A DNA stretch of 64,000 bases from Straminergon stramineum (lineage: Eukaryota; Streptophyta; Bryopsida; Hypnales; Calliergonaceae): positions 8,618,001-8,682,000 of the forward strand of contig OY987267.1 in NCBI GenBank assembly GCA_963920665.1, written 5' to 3'. The position numbers were made by a program, and so were the translations under genes. The notes under the pieces are model-generated. The model was given only the letters and a program-made list of their open reading frames with translations. It was not told the DNA's origin and made no database searches. Below are positions 25,340 to 36,659 of this stretch, in pieces. The number at the start of each line of letters is the position of its first letter. Within the stretch, counting starts at the first letter, position 1.

Positions 25340-26390
25340 TGGGATCAATTATATATGCAACTGGGGGTGGGGGGTGGATCGTTTCCATCCTTGCGAAAGG
25401 TAACAGCTTCGATTTGTTAGTTGGAAGAATGTGCAACTGGGGAGGTACGTTCGTGGGGTGTGTGCCAGTTAATTATAGTCTTGCAAGGAAAGAATGAGTT
25501 AGCAACTTGTGTGGTTCGTAATATTGTAAGTTCAACTTACTGGGAGGCATGTGGGGTGGGGGTCGATCAGTTCTAGCCTTACTTAATTGCAAGGATAGAA
25601 TGGCTAGAAACTTCTGTTCGTGATATTGCTCAACTGTGGAGGCAATTATGTGAGGTGTGTGTCGATCTTTACAATCCTTGCAAGGTGTGTAGTAACTTCT
25701 GTGGTTTGGAAGAATGTGCAACTGGGGAGGTAGGTGGCCGTGGTGTGTCGATCGTTTCTAGCCTTACAATGAAAGAAGTGCCGGTAGCAACTTGAGTTGT
25801 TCGTAATTATGTTCAACTATAGCGAATTTTTGTAAAATGGCAGTCGTTCCGCAACTTTGTCAGTTTTACACTTTAAACCGCGCGGTCTGAATTCTATACC
25901 TCTCCCTAGATGGTTTAAACCCCGCGGTCTGAAAACGGCGTAAGGAATATTGACATTTCATAGAAATTCGCTATAACTGTGGAAGTGTGTGTGTGAGGTC
26001 GATCATTTCTAGCCTTGCAAGGAAAGAATGGGTAGCAACTTCTGTTGAATGTGACATTGCTCAATTGTGGAGGTAATTATGCGGGGTATACAGTGTCGAT
26101 AGTTTCTATCCTTGCAAGGTAGCAACTTCTGTGGTTTGGAACAATGTGCAACTGGGGAGATACTTGAGTGGTGTGTCGTTCCTAGCCTTGCTAGATAACA
26201 ATTTCTGTGGTTTATAACAATGTTCAGTCAACTGTGGAGGTGGGTGACTGGGTGGTATATATGCCGTTACTATCCTTGCAAGAAAAGAATGGGTAACACA
26301 TTCGGTTGTTCGTGACAATGTTCATTAATTCAACTGTGGAGGTGGTTGGTGTTTCAGTTCTATCCCTGCTAGAACAGATGACTTAAACAA
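25340..26390. repeat. Degenerate GT-rich tandem array downstream of the B3 gene
   Basis: About nine to eleven units of roughly 90-120 bp, each with GTGCAACTGGGGAGGT, then GTCGATCGTTTCTAGCCTTGC, AAGGAAAGAATGGGTAGCAA and CTTCTGTGGTTTG, in many variants. It lies just after the B3 stop codon and may form part of the 3' UTR or flank. It is interrupted by a MITE at 25820-25973. Confidence 0.7.
25820..25973. mobile_element. MITE with TA target duplication (154 bp)
   Basis: Starts TAGCGAATTTTTGTAAAATG and ends CATTTCATAGAAATTCGCTA, an inverted pair of about 20 bp, between TA dinucleotides (25818-25819, 25974-25975). Inside are two related blocks, TTTAAACCGCGCGGTCTGAA and GTTTAAACCCCGCGGTCTGA, in direct orientation. 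It splits a unit of the surrounding tandem array. The TA duplication suggests Tc1/mariner (Stowaway-like). Its end matches the MITE at 22961. Confidence 0.75.
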
Positions 26391-26466
26391 AGAGGAGACT
26401 GCCACATGACTCGATCTATGAATATTTCAAATTCTGAACCCCTTTGTTTGTCTTCCTATTTGTAGA

Positions 26467-26619
26467 CTCTGGGATGGAGGGGAAGCGGAGGAGGCTTACC
26501 ATCGACAATAACTCGGGGGAGGTGGAAATGAACAAAAGCTGCGAGGAGGACAAGAGCAGTGAGGAAGACAAGAGCAGCGAGAAGGAAAAACGCAGCATGG
26601 AGGAAGCAGCAACGAAGGG
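26467..26619 (+). other. Possible small Glu/Lys/Ser-rich exon
   Basis: A frame preceded by a good acceptor (TTTGTAG at about 26466) reads a basic cluster KRRRL and then Glu/Asp/Lys/Ser repeats, ending in TGA near 26619. It could be an alternative last exon of the B3 gene, a small gene, or chance purine-rich DNA. Other frames on both strands of 26415-26890 are equally open because of the biased composition, so support is weak. Confidence 0.2.
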
Positions 26620-26899
26620 ATGAAGCGAGAAAAAAAAGTGAGGAGGAAAAAGGGCATGATCGAAGAACAATTCTGCGTGGTGGAAAAAATCGTGGAGGAG
26701 GAAATCTGAGAGGAGGAAGTTCAGGAGAGTCTCTCTTGAAAAGTGAGCAAGTGCTACTGGGACAGAGCCTCTCTCGCAGTGTAATTGCTTCTTTCAACAC
26801 TGTGTTTTTATGCCAACTTGTCTTTGCCGGTGACTGACGGAAACATCCACAGCTGGTCACTAACGTTGCTTCAACAAGAGCAAAACTCACGTGACCGGC

Positions 26900-27640
26900 C
26901 TTTGATTTTCTTTTTCAATCTGCTATTTATTGCATAATTTATAACTTCTGCATATGTGATGCCTGGTAGAGGGGATTGATTCTAGTTTTTGGTGTTCCCT
27001 TTTATTGTGTTATTGTGATTCAATGCGTCAGTCTGAGATTGAGGTGCTGGAGAACTGCTGAAAGAAGCACCAAAGTCGCGGGCCTCTGATGAGATTGTGT
27101 CGGAATGTTGGCTTAAGTATCTATTTCCATCTGCATCTGGCGTCTTCTTTTGTAAATCGATGGCTCTTTGTATACTCAATAACGTGTGTCCAATGCGCAA
27201 GGTTTTGCCCGATCAGGATGTGCTGTTGTACGATTGTTTGGAAATGATTTTGAAGTAATTTTCATCACTGAATTGTCAACGAAAGTGTAAAAACAAGTTA
27301 AAAAATAAACACTCTATTGCTAGAGAAGAATCATCTAAATAATGAAAGAATCATCCACACAGAAATAAACACTCTACCAAGTTGTCCCATACTAATTTCT
27401 TGACATTTGACACTAAATAAATATTTACTGTTACTGTACAAGAATGCACTGCTTTTGAATTAGATATTGTTATAATTGGAACTCATGAACCTCCATGCAA
27501 ACTGTACAAATGGAAATATCTGTATGGAAATATCTGTAGAAGTATTTGTTGACTTTGATGGCTTGCAAAGTAACTTTCTTAATATAAGTCAACCTGATTG
27601 TTAAGTCAACCTAATTTCACTATGTTGCATAGTTACATGA
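26900..27640. other. Spacer, no gene seen
   Basis: Mixed AT-rich DNA with no coding structure that I can support. Confidence 0.4.
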
Positions 27641-27653
27641 GTGATCCTTCGAT

Positions 27654-27908
27654 TTAGAGTGTCTTTCTTGCACAGAAAGCTCCCCTGAAAACATGATCAA
27701 AGACCGAATAATCAGTGCTTGTCACACTCTCAAAATTCGGCAAATAGGTTGTGGGTGAAATATTCTGGCTATATTCTTGCTTGAACTCCAGACACCCATT
27801 TGCATTGGTTACTAATGTCATGACAAACTGAAAGTCCAAATCTTTTGTGTACAGATGGTTCGAGCTAATTGTAATGCCACTCAACTGTGGCGCAATTTGA
27901 AACTTCAT
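27654..27908 (-). other. Isolated 84-codon ATG frame, unknown
   Basis: The translation looks protein-like in composition (balanced, with acidic and aromatic residues spread evenly) but I do not recognise it, and I find no convincing neighbouring exons. It may be the remnant of a larger gene or a chance frame. Confidence 0.2.
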
Positions 27909-27984
27909 ACACTCAATTACAAACGTCCATCAGTAAAAGCAATCAACACGTGACCATCCCTTTTTTTTTACTTTTTGAGAAAGT

Positions 27985-28205
27985 GCCAAGGTGGTGATCA
28001 CTTAATTTGGTGAAGTATTGTATTTCTACATTCATCCATCTTTTGGACCAAAAAATACTTTTCAATCATATTCATATGTTTTTTCATCCAAAATTTGGCA
28101 AATTTATTCACATTTTAAATAGAAATAGAAAATTTCTGACGAAAAAAGATTACTTTTTTCTGGTGAAAAGTAGACATTTATTTTGGAAAGGTGCAATTTA
28201 GCCCC
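27985..28205 (-). repeat. Inverted, separated copy of the 17.7-19.5 kb repeat family
   Basis: Read on the minus strand this matches the unit body at 18810-19010, including the words GATGGATGAATGTAGAAATA, CACCAAATT and TTGGCA. The family is therefore dispersed in both orientations and not only tandem. Confidence 0.65.
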
Positions 28206-28538
28206 GTGGTGCCAAAAAAAAAGGGTTACACATGACCATGACTATAACTTAAATTTTGTGTACTTCTCAAAGGGGAACTACAGTCCACCCTTGACACTTG
28301 GGATTTTATCTGTTAACACTTGGGAGCAAGGAAACTTGAAACACTTATGTGGTGTTACCACCTGTCCGCAATTAACAATTCAACTGCACCTTGTGACTTA
28401 CACCATACACAACATATGGCAAGGGTACAAAAACTTGCATCCAATTCTGACAGCAACTGATGATGACATTTAGTGTTAACAAATGTAATTGATTAAAAAA
28501 TGCTAGAAGTTAGTAACTCTATATGAATATTTTTATGA

Positions 28539-28647
28539 TGAATACTTTTACAAATAGCATAAGGTAAGAGCACCCAGTGGCGTCCCTGTACCCAATGGCG
28601 TCAGACTTGAATACTTTTATGAATAGCGTAAGATAAGAGCACCTAAT
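28539..28647. repeat. 69-bp direct repeat at the left edge of the giant element
   Basis: TGAATACTTTTA..GAGCACC occurs at 28539 and again at 28608 (period 69). The second copy runs to the GAGCACCTAAT that abuts the element terminus. Having GAGCACC in the host repeat on the left makes the GAGCACCCAAT on the far right (60407) more credible as a target duplication. Confidence 0.65.
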
Positions 28648-28720
28648 GGTTATATGCCATATTTAACTACTTTTGGACTTTGGGGGGAATTCTGGACTTT
28701 TCTTCAAAAGATCTCCAGAT
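28648..28720 (+). repeat. Left terminal inverted repeat of the giant element
   Basis: GGTTATATGCCAT then ATTTAACTACTTTTGGACTT, TGGGG, and after a short gap GATCTCCAGATG. Pairs with 60330-60406. The core of about 30 bp differs at only one or two positions. Confidence 0.75.
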
Positions 28721-29050
28721 GAAAACTACCTACATTATGATGCATTTGAGACCACAATGACATTTGAAGTAGGAACGACTCTATTTGATAGAGCCTATAA
28801 ATATACTAAGAGCTATATGAGATAACATATTTTAGCAATGCAAACATGCAAATTGGTTATATTTGTATATAATTAACCAATCCATCTAGAGATATCTTCA
28901 TATTAAAGAATACCAAAAATTAGCTCTTAAAAACTGTAGATTGTAGGTAAGCAATGAGCATTCATATTCTAAAACATCTACATGATGATGTACAGGCATT
29001 CAGTTCCTCCATCAAACATTGGAGTTCCAATACTTAACTTTGAAATTGGA

Positions 29051-29248
29051 CATTTGGAGATCTTCAAATGCCATCCCTCAACTTTCTTCCACAAGTTCAC
29101 ACACAAAAGAGAATTCCAGAACAAAACTTCGGAATGGGAGATCTGGAGATCTTCAAATGCCATTCCCTCAACATTCTTTTACAAGTTCAAAGTAGAAAAC
29201 AATTCCAAAACCAAACGTAGGAATGGGAGATCTAGAGATCTTCAGATG
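29051..29248. repeat. Palindrome cluster 1: three units, period 89 bp
   Basis: Variants of the 20-bp palindrome at 29051-29070, 29140-29159 and 29229-29248, embedded in tandem units that also share CCCTCAACWTTCTTCCACAAGTTCA. Single copies follow at 29881-29900 (GGGAGATCTCCAGATG part) and 30470-30489. Confidence 0.8.
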
Positions 29249-30515
29249 CTATTCCCTCAACATTCTTCCACAAGTTCACATAAAGACATTTGTCTACTAA
29301 AGTAAGGTGGATTCACCTATATTTATTCACTTAGAAATACAAAGGAATAGGCATGTGCCTTCCACTGCTTAGAGTTCTAAAGCTAGTCTATTTGCTCTCT
29401 GGAATGCAGGTATCCCTAATACGAACATGTGGGAGTATTAGAGACCTCTTAAGCATGTTTAGGGGATTGATGTCAATGAATATAACAGTGTGATTCCTAA
29501 GCAAATTGTGCATTGTATCTCTACTAAAGAGTTCCCTAAAGAACTCCTTCCTATTAGGATGTGGATCTGACTTGTCCGGTAAATCACATCCTTGAACAAC
29601 AAATAGCCTGGTCACTATATTTTCTGGAATAAGAAATTGAAGGAGGTATTCCAATTTTGAAGTATTCATCTTTAACCAAACACCAACGGCAATGCGTCCC
29701 AACAATAATCAAACGAGATATCCAAAGCTCCCCAACTGCATATTTTGTTCAGCAATAGAGACAGCACCCTCAATGCATAGAGGACTTGTTAGTACGATGA
29801 CCACCACCCTTTGCAAAGACCCACCTCAACACATAATCAACTGTAGACAATATCCAACCGCATGACAAACAAACTAAAAACATCGGGAGATCTCCAGATG
29901 CCCTACAAAATAGAATTTACAATAAACAACCACGGCACACCAAACAAAGTACATACACAAATGGTACCCTAAAGTGCATTTACCACAAAATGAGCAGGAA
30001 GACCGCAAAGCAGACTTTAGAATTTCAAAATCATCTGCAAGTGACAAAAAAACTCTACGGGACTTGTATCGTAAGTGCTATCCTTATGCATTACTATCCT
30101 AATGATTCAATACAATACGTAAATTATTTCAATTGCAAAGGATTCTTCGAAATATAGAGTAAAATCAATGTCAGCATGGAAATGTATCTTCTATTAGACA
30201 TCTAGATAAAATTTGCAGAGTGAAAACTATATATGTTCACTTGCAAGGCCAACTACCAAATAGTAATTGACAAATGCACCTACAATTTTACATACAATAA
30301 GATTACAAAACGCCTGTCATTCGAGTATATACAATAGTTATGGCGCTAATGGTAAAAGAAAGTGCATTCCCAATATTTACAGTATATTTGAGAATATTAG
30401 AGTCATTATTCCCATTCCTATACACAGCTATAGAAGTACAATGATTTTGAAGAATGTCTTGGAATTCATCATCTAGAGATCTCCAGATGATATCTTCCAG
30501 ATACAAGTACTAGGC

Positions 30516-31165
30516 CTACAAACATCCCTTCAAAATGCGATTTCCAAGAGTGCCCAGTGGATCCTCTGACATTTGACAACCAAAAAGCGGGTTAGCCCGA
30601 ACATAAACCAGCACAACTTCGTTGGACTTTAGAAGACCGTTGAGCCAAGGCCGTAAGTATACATTCAAGAAGTTGTCAAACTCATCACCAGACCAAGTTT
30701 GCGGGTGAATGGCATTGTGAGGATTATTCAACAAATTCTTCACTAGACTGTCATCAATCAAGAGCACGTTGTCTATAGAATCTACTTCCTCCATGAAAAC
30801 CAAGGTTGTCAAATCCTTCAAAAAATAGGGCTTAATCGGTTGAGTTGGATTCTTATACAACGATTGAGTACAATCCATCTGCATAAGATATAAGACCTCT
30901 TTGTAACCAATAGTAGTACATGACAGAATTGTCTGTAACAACAACAGCATGTTCTTCTCCAAAGCACTACTCCAGAAGATGATCCGTGCCCTAGGAAATA
31001 GCCAGTCAAGGAACGCCATTAGACCCGGTCTTTGCTTCACTATTGGATTAGTTTTGTGGAAAATCTGGTGATTGAGAAGTCCATTCAAATCTAGGACGAC
31101 ATTATATTCCCGACTTAATACCTGATCAGGCATAGTTGTCATCGTCTCCACAGCCTTGAGTCCAC
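30516..31165 (-). pseudogene. FCP1/NIF-type phosphatase domain, last exon of the left cargo gene
   Basis: An open 210-codon exon after an acceptor at 31166. It resembles the FCP1 homology (NLI-interacting factor) domain of HAD phosphatases, which dephosphorylate the RNA polymerase II tail in canonical members. Motif I reads VVLDLNGLL, so the first Asp is kept but the second (acid/base) Asp is Asn. Motif II is FWSSALEK, motif III Lys lies near KPYFLKDL, and motif IV reads LLIDDS followed by NPHNAI. This exon alone has no internal stop, but upstream exons are broken, hence pseudogene. The Asn change may make it non-catalytic even if intact. The exon joins in phase to 31268 across an intron at 31166-31267. 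Confidence 0.65.
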
Positions 31166-31267
31166 CTAGACACCAAAGAGAAAGACCTGAGTTAGAAAGA
31201 AATCCCTAATAATGAAGACCGGTAATGTACAACATACGTAACAAAAAGAGAATGTCACTTCAAGCAC

Positions 31268-32950
31268 CTTTGACAATGCCCACATTGCCGTCCTTCCCCT
31301 CTTCCACCTCAAACCCCTTCCCCTCCTTTGCACTATCGACCCCCTCTTCCACTTCCAACTCGAGCCCCTCCCCCAACACAGCCATATCCGACCCCTTCTG
31401 AACTTCCAAATTGGCCCCAATTCCTTTAGAATGCAACATGTCCACCCCCTCCCCCAATTCCGCCATATCCAACACCTTCTCCACTTCCAACTGGAGCCCC
31501 TTCCCCTCAAATGGTAGCATCTCGGCTCTCTCACTTCTTCCACGACTAGCGAGACAATGGAAAGAACTCCATTGTGAGAGTCATCTAGGTCAACTACTTG
31601 CAATGTTTGTCCATAGATGAACAAAAAACATTGAGCTATCAAAAAGCTGAAACACAAGTAAGCTATTGCATTAAAGGATAACAAAAGCTAAGACATGATG
31701 TTAGAAGCATGTGCCCATATTATTTGTGTATGGGAATGCATACAAGGTCTTAGATCCTATGAAAGGAACTAACCTTCTCACACGCCACTCTTTCAAATCA
31801 AGGAATAGACTCTAGACTAAACGGGTTTAAGTCTGTCAAAGTATCAACTCGAAGCGAATCGGACATTCCTTCTATTATCAATGGATTTAGAACCATCTGG
31901 GGATCTCTAGATGCACTTGGGCCCTTCTCTAGCTGTAGTCTATCCTCCCTTAGGCATGGAGCATCAATGACTTTAGGATTCAAAGACTACTAAACGATTT
32001 GCGGAATCTCCGGACAAGAGCACTCAACAATTGGTACAACTGGGGCAACCATTGCACAATTGAGTAGAAGATCATCTGCTGCGCTATCATTGTCATTTTC
32101 AATGCCATAGTTACAATTCTGAGCATCGGTAATTTCAGCATCAGGCATTGCCGCATCAGAAACTCCACCACATTCCGAATGCTCGAGGGCTTCAGATGCA
32201 TCCCCTGAAATATTGGCAGCCCGATTAAACGCAAAACTCAAATTTCCCTTCTTGCAATTCCCTAGAGTGTTTTTTAGTCTTTGCGGTTTTGTCACCTTCT
32301 TCCAATTCTTGGCAGCAGGTGGATTCTTTAGCAATTGGGAGGTCCTACCCTTCTTCTTGCTCCGTCCCTCTGACACCTCTAAAGGCCCTGGTCGTTTCAT
32401 AGATTTTGTTTTTTTTAAAGTTGGATTCTTCAACTACTTTGGCGGCGCCGCTGGAGAGGGAGGTAAATCGTGAGACAATAGCACATAATACATGAGACTC
32501 GAGACCTATAGCATTAGCTAGCAATCCAACATCTAGAGATCTCCAGATGATTAAAGGTCATGCAATACTCACTTCAATTAAGATACCTTTGTGTGGTACC
32601 ATCCCCTCACTCTTCTCAGAGTAGTAGTCATTAGTACTCTCCTCCGATTCAAACGTATCGGCTAACAATTCCTCAATATGAGGTCCTGCTTGCCAACTCA
32701 CACCCGTAGATTCATGTTCCGAAGCTATAGATTGGTGTTCTGAAGCCGACATTTTAGGGGTTTTAATAGGACCTGCTAGTTTCGGTCTATCATTGACGCT
32801 GAACTGCTCGACGATGTGCTTGGCAATCATTTGCCTTCTCGATTCAACATCCTTGGAATGAAAAATTTCAAGAATCTTCAGTCGCCCCCATTGCTCCAAG
32901 ACAACAAATATAAGTGAGATTTCAATGGAAAAGTACAAATCATCACACAT
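31268..32950 (-). pseudogene. Low-complexity linker exons of the left cargo gene
   Basis: Includes an acidic repeat segment (31268-31520) with recurring GKGLQLEVE, GEGVDM and GEGLELEVEEGVD blocks, ending in a donor at 31267. A basic, probably nuclear-localising segment follows at 31990-32433 (KKTKSMKRP, GRSKKKGRT), then a Ser/Glu-rich segment (32558-32890) that joins the upstream module through an intron of about 100 bp. Joins among these parts are uncertain, and palindromes at 31894-31913 and 32530-32549 probably mark intronic DNA. Function beyond being a linker is unknown. Confidence 0.45.
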
Positions 32951-34331
32951 CAAAGTGAAGTATGTCCGGAAATCTCACCGCTCCAAAGTGAGTAATTTCG
33001 GGACCCCCATTCACATTCACTAGAACCATGTTGGCCTCAAGGAAACCTGCAAATATTACTAACGTGGTATTTGACCTCAGATAGGGAACATCTGCACATT
33101 TACAAGATATATCAACTTCCGTCAGCATGTCCTTTGAATAGTACATTGCTTTGATGGAGGCATTGTTGGGGAAGAAAGTTCTGAAGCGTTTCCGTGCACT
33201 CTCCGCTACATAGTATTCGAAACAGAACACTAGATAAACATCGAAGTCCTCCCCCACAGTAGACTCAAGAAAGCCATCCTCGATCCCTGCAATGTAGTGA
33301 ATGACGTGCCAATCCCAAAGATGGTTTTCTGTTTTAGAATTCCTTTTGCATAAATGAGCCAATATTTCATGAAATCCCAGAGCATCCGTCATGAGAATGG
33401 CAGGAGACTGAACTTCAACTGTGTTTCGATCAGAGTCTGTGACTTCAAGTGCATCAAAAAGTCTTCATAGCTTTCGGTCTTCCAAAATCTTGGCCCAAGG
33501 ACCACTCGGTGAGGCCTCAAACATGTACCACATATAGAGGTGTCTTTTTCCCTTTCCTTGCCAAGCAACCATGTCTGGTTAAGCGAGAACTCCGCTAATG
33601 TTCCAAAAGTGTTCGTCCATGGTTTTGGACAAATAGAACTCTACAAAGCCCTTTTCCAAAGCCTCTACCACAACCACTTTAGCCTTGGCATTGATGAATA
33701 CTTCCCACATGTCGTGCACAACCTTTGGACAATCCAAGGGCTCGTGGGTTTTGTTGACATTCCTTATTCGTCCCTGCAACCACTACTTTCCGCCCTCTGT
33801 CAACATAGCTTTGTCCATCCAATGACATATTTCGATACGAGAGATCTTCTTCTCTGTCGAAAAGTCCTCCCAGTCCGCATCCGTGTATGGCACGTACTCG
33901 GGCTTCTTGCTTGGAAGATAGAACTTCCGGTAGTGGCACATCATTTCGTTCTTCATTGCCCAGATAAGCCTCTCTCTCTAACCAACATCATATAGAGACG
34001 GGAGTGAAGATCCAATGCCATGTTTTTTCGCCTTCATGCTCTTAACGCAGATTTTCTTGGTTTCGACCAGACCCACCAGGTAGTTGATATCCTCCGGGCG
34101 AAGACCGTAAAGAGGTTTGAAGTCGTTGATTGTCAACGGCTTCCATTTGGCATCTACTTTTTTGGATAAGCTCCCTTCAGTACTAGGGAGCATATATTGA
34201 ACGTACTTTTCTTCAATTCGGATCCATCTATTCATGTCGTTGTTGTTGTCAAGGAATAATAATGGAATTTTCACATCTGCCTCATTGCCTTTGACAGTTG
34301 TGAAGATGGTGGACATAATTGGAAAGAACTC
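32943..34331 (-). pseudogene. Middle module of the left cargo gene, unknown family
   Basis: One frame runs from an acceptor at 34332 (TTATGCAG) to a donor near 32980, interrupted only by in-frame stops: TAG after SLYDVG, TAG before WLQGRI, TAA before PDMVAW and TGA after the EDRKL block. No frameshift is seen. Each stop is explained by a single C-to-T change (CAG, CAG, CAA, CGA). The sequence is globular, with Trp-rich blocks such as HYRKFYLP, CHWMDKAML, DMWEVFI and WDWHVIHYIAG. I do not recognise the fold. Confidence 0.55.
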
Positions 34332-34422
34332 CTGCATAAGAGACAAGTAAGAATTACTCTGTTGTCATTCTCTGCATTTAACTTCTTCTATATTTCATTA
34401 CCAAGGCATTTGTGAGGAGACT

Positions 34423-34942
34423 ATCTGGAGATCTCCAGATGAATTTAACAAAACTGGTACTCACAAACTACACCTAGAGAAATTACGAATAATAGAAGTG
34501 GTCTAAAGCATGATGAAGAAAAAAAATGGGAAATGAAGCTTAGAATCATCTAGAGATCTCTAGATGATTTGAAGAACAATGATTGGGCCAAAAAAATAGG
34601 AAATCAAAACCTATCCATATTCAAGTCATCTAGAGACCTCCAAATGACTTCAACACAGATGCTTGGGGCCAAAAAAAAATGGGGGTGTAAATGAAAAGGA
34701 CTACTTGTATTTTAATCATCTACATATGACTAGATGGATTTAACAGAATTGATACTCACAGCGTATAAAAAAACAAATTATCAATACTATAAGCGATGAG
34801 GAGCATGGTAACAAAAAAAAAATGGGAAATGAAGTTTAGAATCATCTAGATATCTCCAGATGATTTGAAGACAAATGATTGGGCCAAAAAAATAGGAAAT
34901 CAAAGTCTGTCCATATTCAAGTCATTTGGAGATCTCTAGATG
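34423..34942. repeat. Palindrome cluster 2, inside an intron; duplicated unit of about 295 bp
   Basis: Palindrome variants at 34423-34442, 34548-34567, 34628-34647, about 34728-34747, 34843-34862 and 34923-34942. Pairs 34548/34843 and 34628/34923 are exactly 295 bp apart, and the intervening DNA (AATGGGAAATGAAG, ATTGGGCCAAAAAAATAGG) repeats too. The whole cluster falls in the intron between the ParB-like and middle modules. Confidence 0.8.
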
Positions 34943-35094
34943 ACTTCAAAAAAACATTCATACACAAAAATCATACTAACAAATACGGATGACATTATAA
35001 AACCACAAAGTCATTTTCAGAGGAATTCGACCTATAAAGACTTAAGCATTCTTACAATCTACCAACAAGGAGTATACGAGGAGAAGAAATATAC

Positions 35095-36380
35095 CAAGTA
35101 CAGCTCTGTGTGCGCTTGGCTGCCGTAGGATGGCTGTGGACTTCCCATTTCTTTCCATTTGATCCTTTCATAGATGAGCTATTTGGTGAATGATTGCTCT
35201 CTTTGTTCACCAACTACGTTTTAGTTAAGGGCTCACAAGAGTAATATGAGGTCATTCCATTTGCTGCAAGGAGCATAGACCGGAATTATATTAAAAGTCG
35301 ACGCCTCCTATTTGTCACACTCGGGGATCTCCCCATCTTGCACTAGGGCCTTGTACGCTTCCATTGTATGCTGGCCTCCAATGATAAAGTAGGGCGTGTC
35401 ATTCTTCAAGAATTCTCTCTTTGGGTAGGTATCATAGAATTTAGTCTACCCACTTGTGCCGTATGGCCCTTGCTTCACGGGAAGAACGACAATGTGTTTG
35501 AATTCAGACTGATAGTCGGTTTCTAAGTGTGCCTTGTTCTTGATACTCTTCAATCAACCCTCTTCAATTCCTCGGTACACAAGTTGGAGGACTGGAGCCT
35601 TGTACAAGTAATCGAAATGCACACGAAGCGACTCCCCAACCACATATGTGAATGGTTTTTTTCCCCATTTATACAGAAGATCAAATGTAGTCTTATAAAG
35701 AGCCTTCATGACCTTCATGTCCTTGGGTTGAAGCTTCTTCACTTCCGCCTCATTCATTTTTATGTACTAGATAAGGATAAGCTTCTTTACTTCGTCGTTG
35801 TCAACGTCGTTAGGGGCTTCCACTAAAGACTTCCGTTTCTTAGTCTTTTTCTTTGGTGATGACTCAAGCGGTGTGGCTTGAACATTTTTTGGGGTAGGGT
35901 TCATGTCATCTCGGGCCTCCTTGATCAGATCCCACTATACAGCCATGCTCTTAGGATTCCACCCCAAGACATCATTCTTGCAAAACAATAATCCAAGCTC
36001 TACACAACTATGACATAAACCGAGGTCCATTTTATTGTAATCTAGAATAAGCCCATATATTCTTGATTGCTCTGATTTTCCTATCTTTTCCTCAATTGTA
36101 ACGAGGATGTTGAACTCATCGAGACCTTGCATTTCGAGAACGTTCAAGCTTGCGGTTGGGTTCATCCTTCTGTGATTGATAAAACTTGGAACAATTTTGA
36201 CTCCACCATCAGCATCTTCCTTCCACTGAATCCCCCACTCTGTAATTTTGCTGTTGCAGCGATATATAGCTCCAAGGTAGAAGGCTCCACGATATTTGAA
36301 CTTATGAACCCATCCGTCATGGAAGGGGGCCAACTTTAGGGGTTGAGCATCCTTAGGACCCTCAGAGAAGTGTTCGTCTC
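35095..36380 (-). pseudogene. N-terminal ParB-like module of the left cargo gene
   Basis: A single frame from about 36380 (DEHFSEG) to a donor at 35094, then a 763-bp intron filled with palindromes (34332-35094). The block FIIGGQHTMEAYKALV resembles the GGxHR-type nucleotide-binding motif of ParB/Srx-like domains, with HIVVLPVKQGPYG just before it. Eight in-frame stops (for example after NPKSMAV, after IEEG and before EASTF) break it, with no frameshift. TAG dominates and each is explainable from CAG, CAA or CGA. A Lys-rich KKKTKKRK stretch near 35840 could be a nuclear signal. Canonical ParB domains bind or hydrolyse CTP; here a role in binding element DNA is only a guess. Confidence 0.5.
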
Positions 36381-36430
36381 TGCATCAAGTAATTGAGGCT
36401 AGTTAGAATTTTCGTAAACTACCAACAAGT

Positions 36431-36656
36431 CATCTGGAGATCTCCAGATGATAGTGGAGATAACGCGTACTAGCATGCCATATATTCAAAATTTTCTATT
36501 TCTATTCTCGACTTCTAATTTAATTAGTTAGACAGTGCTTGGGAGATGCGTTAATCACATCTGGAGTGGGATGTTCATTCTTTGTCATCTGGAGATCTCC
36601 AAATGATATGTACAGTAATTCCTAGTCAGAGACTACCATCTAGAGATCTCCAAATG
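36431..36656. repeat. Palindrome cluster 3, upstream of the left cargo gene
   Basis: Copies at 36431-36450 (perfect CATCTGGAGATCTCCAGATG), 36586-36605 and 36637-36656, just 5' of the first recognisable coding segment of the minus-strand gene. Confidence 0.85.
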
Positions 36657-36659
36657 ATG

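Noticed and set aside
26415..26890. Minus-strand Ser/Leu-rich frames
   Set aside because: Complement of purine-rich Glu/Lys repeats; composition alone keeps them open.
33540..33995. 151-codon plus-strand frame
   Set aside because: It lies opposite the middle module of the minus-strand cargo gene, whose frame is shared with its neighbours across several kb.
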